Of a DNA stretch of 14,604 bases, positions 5,917 through 12,899 are shown one piece after another. The position numbers and the translations under genes were made by a program. The DNA is taken from assembly GCA_904502205.1 (NCBI GenBank), contig CAJGDR010000020.1, positions 1 through 14,604 of the forward strand, in the 5' to 3' direction. This DNA comes from an uncultured Bacilli bacterium (lineage in GTDB: Bacteria > Bacillota_I > Bacilli_A > ML615J-28 > CAG-313). Below the pieces are notes generated by a model. That model saw nothing but the letters and a program-made list of their open reading frames with translations. It was not told the origin of the DNA and searched no databases. Position 1 is the first letter of the stretch, and each line of letters opens with the position of its first letter.

Positions 5917-8805
5917 ATGAGTAAAAAACAAAACAAACAAAGCTCAGTACAACAATCTAGTCCATTAAAAGTTGTATTACCAGTTTTAATTGGTTTAGTA
6001 GTAGTACTTGCTGTTACAATTGTTATCGCAATTGTATCAACACCTCAAAAAAGTGCAAAAGTTGAAAATGCAAATGAAACTTTTGTAACTATTGGTGATC
6101 ACAAAATCACTAATCAAAAGATGTATGAAGTTTTAAAATCTCAATATGGGATTAACAAAGCTGTTGAAATCATCGATTCTGAATTATTAAAAGATGTAGT
6201 TGTTAGCGCAGAACAACGTAAAGCTATTATTGACGAACTTAAATACGGCGAAAACGCTGATGAATTAAGTGATGAAGAAAAAGCTTTAAAAGATAAAATT
6301 TACGCTAATAACTTAAATTTATCAGGATACACTACACAAGCATTAATTGATGCTTATGAAGAATTAATTTGTAAAAGAACTCTTAAAGCTCAACAACTTT
6401 ATGCTGAATACATGAAAAATAATGATTATACAGCAGAAGAATACAAAGCAGCTTATGAAGAATTAAATCCAACTGAAGATAGCGCTTATGTAATTTATTT
6501 AACTTTTGCTAGTAAAGCACAAGGTGAAAAATTATTAGCTGAACTTGGTAACGTATTAAGTAGTTCAATCAAATCATCTAGTACTGATAAATATACTGGT
6601 TGGGAACACAAAGATAAAAAAGAATTAGAAGCTGCAAGAGATGAACTTGCTGCACAAAGAGATACTTTAGTTTCTGAAAAAGATGCATTAGAAGCTTCTA
6701 AAGAAGGTAAAACTGAAACTGAAGTTGCTGAAATTCAAATTCAAATTGATGAATTAGTTGCTGAAATCGAAACATTAGATGCTCAAATCGCTGCTAAAAA
6801 TGATGAAATTAAATTAGATGCTACTGATATCGCTTTAATCTTTATCAATGTTTATAACTATATCAATGCATACTACAGCAAAGATTTCAATGCTGAAGAA
6901 TTCTTTGATGCAGAAGGTAAATTAGTTGCTGGTAAAGAATTATTAGTAGAAGGTGTTCACTACGAAATCGTTGGTGAAGGTGATAAGAGACACGTTGAAT
7001 TTAAAGAAGAAGCATTAAAAGAATTAAGTGAATCTAATGAATACTGCAAATTCTTCTTTACTACTGAAGAAGCTGCTAAATTAGATGAAAAATCTAATGC
7101 TTCAAGTGGTACTGGTAAATTCAGTTCTACAATCATGGATTTAACAGCATTCAGTGCTTTAGCTGAAAATGGTGAACTTAAAAAAGTTTATACTACTGAA
7201 TTTAAATCAATGACAAGTGGTGAATATTTCATGGCTTATAAATTCGGTGGTGAAGACAAAGTTGAAGTTCCTTATGATTTCACAGATAAAGCTGAAGAAT
7301 CTAAAAAACCAAGTGCTGAACTTAAAGCAGAGTTAAAAGCTCATTTAGTTGAAACTAAATTCAATGATGATATTGAAACTCAAATGTTATTAATGTTAAG
7401 ACAAGAACATAATGTTAAATTCTATGACCGTTTCTTAAATGCATCATATAAAGCTGCTTATGTTTATTTATATGAAAAAACATTAAAACATGTTGATTAT
7501 CCAAAATATGAAGAAACAACTAAAGCAAATAAAAAATTAGCTTTCGAATTTGATGGAAAACAATACACAGCTCAAGATTTATTTGAAGAATTAGCTGCTC
7601 AATATGCTCCACAAAGCACAGTTAAATTAGTTAATGCTTATGCATTATTATCTAATGCTAAATACAATGAAATCTATGATCCATATAATGACAAAATTTA
7701 TGATAAAGAAGCTTATTCAAATGTAGTTTCTGGATTCAATTACTACAACTTATTATATGGTAACTTAACAACTGTTAAAGAATACAAATATGCATTTGAA
7801 AATGGTGTATTTGAATCTTACGGATTTACTAAAGATTATGGTTGGAAAAACTTCGTTAAAGATTATTTAGGTGAAGATGACAACCAATTCTTAGCTGCTG
7901 CATTATCTCAAAGTTATGCACAACAAAATTACTTCTTAGAAAAATATGATTACAATAAGATTTTAGTTAATATGGAAAAATTATACAACGAATATTTCTC
8001 ATTAAAAGCTATCAACTTATTAGTATATGTTAACTATGATAACGATGCAACACCAGATGAATTCAAATCTGAAGAAGGTGCTGAACAAGAAAATTGGACA
8101 GCTGACCAAATCGCTTTAGCTCAAGAATTAGTAACTAAACTTTATACTGATAAAGAATCAGTTGCTGGTGAAAAAGATGACACATTAAAGAAACAATTAG
8201 AAGCTATTGTTAAAGCATACAATGAAGCTTCTTATAATGATGATGTTTGGGGTAAATACTTAAGAGCTGGTTTAAAAGTTAAAGTTGATAATGGAGAATT
8301 TGCTAGTGGAAAAACTACAGCGACTGAACTTTTAAATAAAGAATTTGCTACAATTTATCAAGCAATTGAAGCTAACAAAGATTACAAATTAGGTGAAACT
8401 TCTGAATTTACAACTCCATATGAATATAATAAAACAATTAATACTGAATATGGATTCTATCGTGTAGCTGTAACAAATGCTGGTAAACGTATTGTTACTG
8501 GCGATAATGGCGCTACTGATTACAAAACACTTACTATGGATGTTTATAAAAAACATTTAGATGGTGAAACATTATCAGAAAATGTTGTTACTGGTTTAAA
8601 ATATTACTTTATCGCATCAGTAGATGAATTATATGATTCAAATGAACAAAACTACTTAATTGCTGATTTAAGAGAATCATTAACAGCTAAAGTTGCTTTT
8701 GCTGAAAACGATATTCAATTTAATGCTGAATATAAAGATGTATTAACTTGGATTAGAAACAACATTGGTTACGCAATCGAAGAAGCAGAATTAGAAACTG
8801 AATAA
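5917..8805 (+). CDS. Membrane-anchored protein with two PrsA/SurA-like foldase units (paralogue A, 962 residues)
   Basis: Residues 1-17 are polar and basic and are followed by one hydrophobic segment (about 18-40) with no cysteine, so the protein is probably tethered by an uncleaved helix with the rest outside the cell. Residues 54-180 resemble the SurA/PrsA N-terminal chaperone domain (FVTIGDHKIT..., MYEVLKSQYG). A second such stretch starts at about 541 (FEFDGKQYTAQDLFEELAAQY). Each is followed by a strand typical of the start of a parvulin domain (YVIYLTF at 191-197; LLVYVNYD at 701-708), with later segments like GEYFMAYKFG (435-444) and YGFYRVAV (845-852), but the parvulin His/Gly core is not recognisable. 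A charged coiled coil fills about 233-300. Start: ATG with AAGGAG. No ATA codon occurs among about 45 isoleucines, suggesting high expression. The fold assignment is inference from pattern; enzymatic PPIase activity is doubtful. Confidence 0.75.
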   Translation: MSKKQNKQSSVQQSSPLKVVLPVLIGLVVVLAVTIVIAIVSTPQKSAKVENANETFVTIGDHKITNQKMYEVLKSQYGINKAVEIIDSELLKDVVVSAEQRKAIIDELKYGENADELSDEEKALKDKIYANNLNLSGYTTQALIDAYEELICKRTLKAQQLYAEYMKNNDYTAEEYKAAYEELNPTEDSAYVIYLTFASKAQGEKLLAELGNVLSSSIKSSSTDKYTGWEHKDKKELEAARDELAAQRDTLVSEKDALEASKEGKTETEVAEIQIQIDELVAEIETLDAQIAAKNDEIKLDATDIALIFINVYNYINAYYSKDFNAEEFFDAEGKLVAGKELLVEGVHYEIVGEGDKRHVEFKEEALKELSESNEYCKFFFTTEEAAKLDEKSNASSGTGKFSSTIMDLTAFSALAENGELKKVYTTEFKSMTSGEYFMAYKFGGEDKVEVPYDFTDKAEESKKPSAELKAELKAHLVETKFNDDIETQMLLMLRQEHNVKFYDRFLNASYKAAYVYLYEKTLKHVDYPKYEETTKANKKLAFEFDGKQYTAQDLFEELAAQYAPQSTVKLVNAYALLSNAKYNEIYDPYNDKIYDKEAYSNVVSGFNYYNLLYGNLTTVKEYKYAFENGVFESYGFTKDYGWKNFVKDYLGEDDNQFLAAALSQSYAQQNYFLEKYDYNKILVNMEKLYNEYFSLKAINLLVYVNYDNDATPDEFKSEEGAEQENWTADQIALAQELVTKLYTDKESVAGEKDDTLKKQLEAIVKAYNEASYNDDVWGKYLRAGLKVKVDNGEFASGKTTATELLNKEFATIYQAIEANKDYKLGETSEFTTPYEYNKTINTEYGFYRVAVTNAGKRIVTGDNGATDYKTLTMDVYKKHLDGETLSENVVTGLKYYFIASVDELYDSNEQNYLIADLRESLTAKVAFAENDIQFNAEYKDVLTWIRNNIGYAIEEAELETE

Positions 8806-8816
8806 GAGGCTAATAC

Positions 8817-11582
8817 ATGAAAAAGTGGAAGTTAATAACACTTATATGTAGTGCTATATTATTAATCGGGGTTATCGTATTATTAATTGTTATCTTTACA
8901 GCTAAAGATGAACAAAAATATAAATACCCTACTGTACAACCAACTATCTCAAATCCAACAAATGTTTATTTAGAAGTTGGTAATAAAAAAGTAACATATA
9001 AAGAATTATATGACTTAGGCTTAATCTCATATGGATTAACAGCTTTAATAGATTTAACAGATGACTTATTAATCGATATCCCAGTATCAAACGATGAAAT
9101 CGAAGAACATCGCAAAAATCTATATGCTGCATACAATAACATTGAGGTTGAGGAAGTTGACTTCAACGATGAAGAACAAACAAAAGTATTCGTTGAACAA
9201 ATGAATTATCAAGGTTACATGACAGAAGAAGAAATTACAGCTGCTATTAAACTTGATTTAAAAAGAAACAAAAAAGCAAAAGAAATGTTGGAAGCAGATA
9301 TTGCTGCTTTCCAACCTGTAAAAGATGATAAAGGTAATATTACACAAGAATTGTATTTTACAAAATCACAAATCACAAGTGCAATTTTATCAACTTGTCC
9401 TGATAAAGCTGAAATCATCTATTTAACATTTAGAAGTGAATCTGAAGCTTATAAATTAATGGAAGAATTTGATATTGACAAAAACAATTTAGCAAGTGGA
9501 TGGTTTCACAAATCAACAAATGCACCATTTACAAAAGAAGAAATTCTTGATACATTTGTAAAAATGTATAACAAATTAAATGAAACTGATATTGTTGATA
9601 ATAAATATCCAGTTTATACTCAACAAGAATTATCAAAAATTAGTTCTGCTTTAGCAAATGGTATTTTTACATCTTTAGAAAATCTAGATGAAACTGAAAA
9701 TCTTAAATCTAGTATGACTGTTGCTCCTAAAAAATATGCTACTGGTTATTATTATTTAGCAGTTAAAAAATCAACTACAGTATCAATTACAGTTGATCAA
9801 TTTATGGAACAATATAAAGCTAAAAACTTAAATGAATGTGGTCAAAAAGTTTATGATAATTTAGTTGATACAGCATTTACATCATCAATTATTAATACTT
9901 ATTTATATAAAAATCGTTTAGATAATAATATTAAAATTTATGATGAAGGCTTAGATATTAAATATATTAACTCTAGCGCAAGTGCTTTAAAAGGTTATCT
10001 TGATATGTATCAAGGGACTACTGAAGAAAGTGCAACATATTTATTAACAATTAATTGTAATGGAACAACAAAGCATATTACAGCAGATCAATTAATGACT
10101 GAAATCTTAAAAAGATATGGTACATTATTAGTAACTGAATATATTAATCGTTATATGATGTTTAATGAACAATATAGTACAGTATATGATTATGCTAAAG
10201 GAAATAAATACGAAAAATATGCACAAATTGAAAAATCAGAAATCTTAACTTACAAAGCTGCTTTAGAAGATGGAAGTTTAGAAACATATGGTTATTCTAA
10301 ACATTATGGTTGGGAAAACTTTATCACAGACTACTTTGGTGTTCAAAACGAAACTGAATTAGTAATGTTAGGTGATGCTTATTCTCTTGCTCTTGAAAAG
10401 TATGGATTAAATTCATTTACTTTAACAAATGATGTTGTAAATGAAATTTATAAAAAATTCCATTTAGCTTATGAATTAACAAGAAAAGATGCTGGAAATA
10501 TTTCAATTGATGAATTTGAAGAATATCTTGAAACATTAGAAAAATCAAGTTATGAAAATACTTTAGTATATCAAATCATGAATCGTTTAACTACTTTCTT
10601 TGATGTTAAAGCAGGTACATTAAAATTCTATGTTGATACTAATAGTGATATATCATTTGATGATCTAACTGAAGAAACTAAGAAATTAGGAACTACATTG
10701 ATTGAAGCAATCTATTATATTGCAAGCAAAGAAGTTACTGAAATAACTGATCCTCAAAATGAAGTTGAAGTTTTAGCTCAAAACATTTTAAGTGATTTAA
10801 AAAATAAAGAATTTAGTCCAATAACTTCTATTACTGGTTCAACACTTGCCGAAAGAATTGCTAGACTTGTCTTAATTTATAATAATTCAAGTTTATCAAA
10901 TACAACATTTAGTGTTTATAAACAAGCAGGTATTAGATTAACTGTTGATCAAGAATCTTCATATACAGATGAATCTACTAGTGATGAATTAGCTGAATTA
11001 TTAAAAGATGCTTGGAATATGATTTTAAAACAAGAAATGGTAATTGATGGTGAAACAGTAAAATTCCCATATACAGAATATACAAATACAGCTGTAAATG
11101 CAAAAGCTGCTTTGGGAATTTCAGCTCAAAATCCATATCGTATTGAAGAATATTACAATACAGAAACTACTGTATCAATTATCTTCATGACAGCTGCGAC
11201 TAATTCAACATGGTATAACTATCATGAAACATCAGTTACAATGTTCCCACTTACTGCTGTTGGTGAAGAATATGTTATTGATTTAACTAAACTTCAAAGT
11301 TTTAGTGATTATTATGTATTATCAAATCGTGATGAATTATTATTAACAAGCGCTGAATCAAGCCAATTAAAAGGTATTGAAAAACCTACTACATTCCAAA
11401 ATAATTACATTAGTAATGTTATTGCTGAATGTCATAAACATTTTAATGGCGATAAACGTATATCTGATTTAATGTATAATTATCGTAAAACTTCAATTAA
11501 TGATGGAGTAATTAAATTCTCAGATCTTAATAATAAAAATTTATATTTAAAAATGTTAGATATTATTTTTAAACAAGATTAA
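8817..11582 (+). CDS. Membrane-anchored protein with two PrsA/SurA-like foldase units (paralogue B, 921 residues)
   Basis: This is a diverged paralogue of the preceding gene, 11 nt downstream, with AAGAGG about 8 nt before the ATG, so the two are co-transcribed. Residues 1-28 give a short basic start plus one membrane helix; C11 is not in a lipobox, so this is a helix anchor. The unit order repeats that of paralogue A: SurA/PrsA-type stretch from 49 (VYLEVGNKKVTYKELYDL), parvulin-like strand EIIYLTF at 199-205, GYYYLAVKKS at 310-319, second chaperone-like stretch from about 409 (LTINCNGTTKHITADQLM), and a second parvulin-like strand LKFYVDTNSD at 602-611. The clearest homology is B 479-508 with A 623-652: 17 of 30 residues identical, including YGW. 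B lacks the coiled coil. The long, mostly polar extracytoplasmic part suggests protein folding or quality control at the membrane, but no client is known. Confidence 0.73.
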   Translation: MKKWKLITLICSAILLIGVIVLLIVIFTAKDEQKYKYPTVQPTISNPTNVYLEVGNKKVTYKELYDLGLISYGLTALIDLTDDLLIDIPVSNDEIEEHRKNLYAAYNNIEVEEVDFNDEEQTKVFVEQMNYQGYMTEEEITAAIKLDLKRNKKAKEMLEADIAAFQPVKDDKGNITQELYFTKSQITSAILSTCPDKAEIIYLTFRSESEAYKLMEEFDIDKNNLASGWFHKSTNAPFTKEEILDTFVKMYNKLNETDIVDNKYPVYTQQELSKISSALANGIFTSLENLDETENLKSSMTVAPKKYATGYYYLAVKKSTTVSITVDQFMEQYKAKNLNECGQKVYDNLVDTAFTSSIINTYLYKNRLDNNIKIYDEGLDIKYINSSASALKGYLDMYQGTTEESATYLLTINCNGTTKHITADQLMTEILKRYGTLLVTEYINRYMMFNEQYSTVYDYAKGNKYEKYAQIEKSEILTYKAALEDGSLETYGYSKHYGWENFITDYFGVQNETELVMLGDAYSLALEKYGLNSFTLTNDVVNEIYKKFHLAYELTRKDAGNISIDEFEEYLETLEKSSYENTLVYQIMNRLTTFFDVKAGTLKFYVDTNSDISFDDLTEETKKLGTTLIEAIYYIASKEVTEITDPQNEVEVLAQNILSDLKNKEFSPITSITGSTLAERIARLVLIYNNSSLSNTTFSVYKQAGIRLTVDQESSYTDESTSDELAELLKDAWNMILKQEMVIDGETVKFPYTEYTNTAVNAKAALGISAQNPYRIEEYYNTETTVSIIFMTAATNSTWYNYHETSVTMFPLTAVGEEYVIDLTKLQSFSDYYVLSNRDELLLTSAESSQLKGIEKPTTFQNNYISNVIAECHKHFNGDKRISDLMYNYRKTSINDGVIKFSDLNNKNLYLKMLDIIFKQD

Positions 11583-11585
11583 TTT

Positions 11586-11619
11586 AAAAGTGTAACAACT
11601 TATGTTGTTACACTTTTTT
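11586..11619 (+). terminator. Intrinsic terminator of the foldase-like operon
   Basis: AAAAGTGTAACAAC (11586-11599), loop TTAT and GTTGTTACACTTTT (11604-11617) form a perfect 14-bp stem ending in a T run. It starts 3 bp after the paralogue B stop. The stem is nearly symmetrical, but with a plus-strand gene ending here and none converging, it acts rightward. Confidence 0.93.
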
Positions 11620-11620
11620 C

Positions 11621-11649
11621 TTGAAAACTTTTTTTATTTATGATATAAT
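11621..11649 (+). promoter_or_regulatory. Promoter of the TPP riboswitch-thiT transcript
   Basis: TTGAAA (11621-11626), a 17-bp spacer and TATAAT (11644-11649), with TGA directly before it, give an extended -10. It begins one base after the preceding terminator's T run, and the aptamer starts 7 nt after the -10, so initiation falls at the very edge of the aptamer. Confidence 0.88.
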
Positions 11650-11656
11650 TACATCG

Positions 11657-11740
11657 TATATTGGCGGAGCGCAAGCTGAGAGGTTATTAAGTTAACGACG
11701 CTTATACCTGAACTAGATAATGCTAGCGGAGGGAAATATA
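11657..11740 (+). ncRNA. TPP (THI-box) riboswitch aptamer
   Basis: This RNA senses thiamine pyrophosphate. The closing stem P1 pairs TATATT (11657-11662) with AATATA (11735-11740). The conserved pyrimidine-sensing CTGAGA is at 11676-11681. The pyrophosphate-side block runs from ACCTGA (11706-11711) through GATAATGC to GCGGAGGGA (11726-11734). These are the diagnostic segments in the correct order and spacing. The variable arm between 11682 and 11705 is short. The gene behind it is a thiamine transporter component, which agrees with the ligand. A terminator in the leader (11769-11797) indicates control by transcription termination. Confidence 0.96.
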
Positions 11741-11768
11741 ATATTCATCTATCGAATTGTTATTTCTT

Positions 11769-11797
11769 CTCTTTGGCATTTTCCAAGGAGTTTTTTT
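11769..11797 (+). terminator. Riboswitch-controlled intrinsic terminator in the thiT leader
   Basis: CTCTTTGG (11769-11776), loop CATTTT, CCAAGGAG (11783-11790) form an 8-bp stem with one G-T pair, followed by seven Ts. It lies after the aptamer and before the thiT ribosome site. TATTTCTTCTC (11761-11771), which includes the first bases of this stem, can instead pair with GGAGGGAAATA (11728-11738) of the aptamer 3' side with one mismatch; this is a plausible antiterminator when TPP is absent. Confidence 0.8.
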
Positions 11798-11814
11798 CTT
11801 TAGGAGGATGAAAA

Positions 11815-12348
11815 ATGAGAAAAACCAAAGTAAATTTTATTGTTGAAATTAGTATTTTTGCAGCACTTGGATTAGTGTTTGACTTTCTAGCAACACTTTA
11901 TTCTGCAATCATTTGGCCAAATGGTGGATCAATTACTTTAGCTTTTGTTCCAATCTTTATCATTGGCTATCGTCATGGATTGAAAGGAGGATTAATAACT
12001 GGTTTATTAGTTGGTGTAATTCAATTAATTTGGTCTGGTTATATGTTAAACTTTTTTCAAGTATTGTTAGATTATGTTGTACCAAATGTTGTTTTAGGAA
12101 TAGTGGGAGTTGTTTCTAAATATGTTAAAAAGAGTTCATCTTGGAAACAAGTTCTTATCATTTCGATATCAATTGTTATTTCTTGTTTATTAAGATTTAG
12201 CTCTTTAACTTTAAGTGGAGTTTTATATTGGAATACTGGTTTTATTGCATCGGTAATTTATAATGGTGGTTATACTTTAATTAGTATGCTTATTAGCTTG
12301 ATTGTTACACCACTTATAGTAAATCGTATTAATCTTAAAAACTGCTAA
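11815..12348 (+). CDS. thiT: ThiT, thiamine-binding S component of an ECF transporter
   Basis: ThiT is the membrane-embedded substrate-binding subunit that takes up thiamine together with a shared EcfA-EcfA'-EcfT energy module, none of which is in the window. The 177-residue protein is almost wholly hydrophobic with about six membrane segments. It shows family patterns: WPNGGSITLAFVPI (34-47), RHGLKGGLITGLL (53-65), QVLLDY (82-87) and YNGGY (149-153). W34, D86-Y87, W139 and the YNG segment occupy the places I associate with the thiamine-binding residues of Lactococcus ThiT, from memory. The position before LSG at about 130, where many members have a histidine, is not histidine here. Start: ATG with AGGAGG 7 nt upstream. 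A TPP riboswitch precedes it, which independently supports the substrate. No clear terminator follows the stop. Confidence 0.93.
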   Translation: MRKTKVNFIVEISIFAALGLVFDFLATLYSAIIWPNGGSITLAFVPIFIIGYRHGLKGGLITGLLVGVIQLIWSGYMLNFFQVLLDYVVPNVVLGIVGVVSKYVKKSSSWKQVLIISISIVISCLLRFSSLTLSGVLYWNTGFIASVIYNGGYTLISMLISLIVTPLIVNRINLKNC

Positions 12349-12404
12349 TTTTCGAAAAAGAAAAATCAACAATAATTAAGTATTATATAAGTAGAGGTGA
12401 GAAA

Positions 12405-12899
12405 ATGAAAACACTAATACTTTTTATAATACTTTTTTTATTATCCGGTTGTAACAAAGACGAAATCAATATAGAGAATATAGAAAATGAAAAAGAACAA
12501 ACTAGTGAAATATTATATGTTGAATTAAAAGGTAAAGTTAGATTTCCTGGCATTTACGAAATTAATGGTGAAAAATATTTATATGAAATTGTAGAAATAG
12601 CTGGGGGTTTACTTGATAGTGCTGATCTTGATAATTTAAACTTAGTAGAATTAATTACTGTTTCTTGTAGTATTACAATACCAGAGAAAGCAAATATAGA
12701 TAAGCCTGCGTTAATTAACTTAAATTATGCAAGTATAGAACAATTAATGACACTTCCTGGTATTGGTAAAGTTTATGCTGAAAAGATTATTGAATACCGA
12801 AAAACAAATGGTTTGTTTTTAACAAAAGAACAACTTAAAGAAATCCCAGGAATAAAAGATAATGTCTACAATAAAATCAAAGATCTTATCACTGTTTAG
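12405..12899 (+). CDS. comEA: ComEA-type DNA receptor for competence, predicted lipoprotein
   Basis: ComEA binds incoming double-stranded DNA outside the membrane and passes it to the ComEC channel. The 164-residue protein has a signal peptide ending in the lipobox LLSGC (cysteine 16), then a short acidic linker, an SLBB-like domain at about 36-95 (YVELKGKVRFPGIYEI... IAGGLL) and a C-terminal double helix-hairpin-helix at about 104-163 (TLPGIGKVYAEKI at 116-128, EIPGIKDNVYNKI at 146-158), in the standard ComEA order. Well-studied Gram-positive ComEA proteins are held by an N-terminal transmembrane helix, so a lipid anchor is a departure. Start: ATG with GAGGT 6 nt upstream, 56 nt after thiT. 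comEC begins inside its 3' end. I found no convincing promoter in the thiT-comEA gap. Confidence 0.92.
   Translation: MKTLILFIILFLLSGCNKDEINIENIENEKEQTSEILYVELKGKVRFPGIYEINGEKYLYEIVEIAGGLLDSADLDNLNLVELITVSCSITIPEKANIDKPALINLNYASIEQLMTLPGIGKVYAEKIIEYRKTNGLFLTKEQLKEIPGIKDNVYNKIKDLITV

Noticed and set aside
6601..6822. DNA repeat in the coiled-coil segment
   Set aside because: The similarity is of amino acid type (Glu, Ala, Leu, Lys); the codons do not form a tandem DNA repeat.
8817..8902. Lipoprotein signal in paralogue B
   Set aside because: C11 is preceded by T-L-I, lacks the small residue at -1 and lies in the middle of the hydrophobic segment; a helix anchor is more likely.
8944..9418. 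Three antisense open frames within paralogue B
   Set aside because: They are shadows of the B coding frame; low GC makes such frames common, and none has start signals.
11913..12119. Open frame overlapping thiT
   Set aside because: It is an out-of-frame reading of a confirmed ThiT gene with an unlikely Trp/Cys-rich product.
12346..12365. Terminator after thiT (TTTTCGAAAA)
   Set aside because: The palindrome has no room for a loop, is only AT with one CG, and no T run follows.
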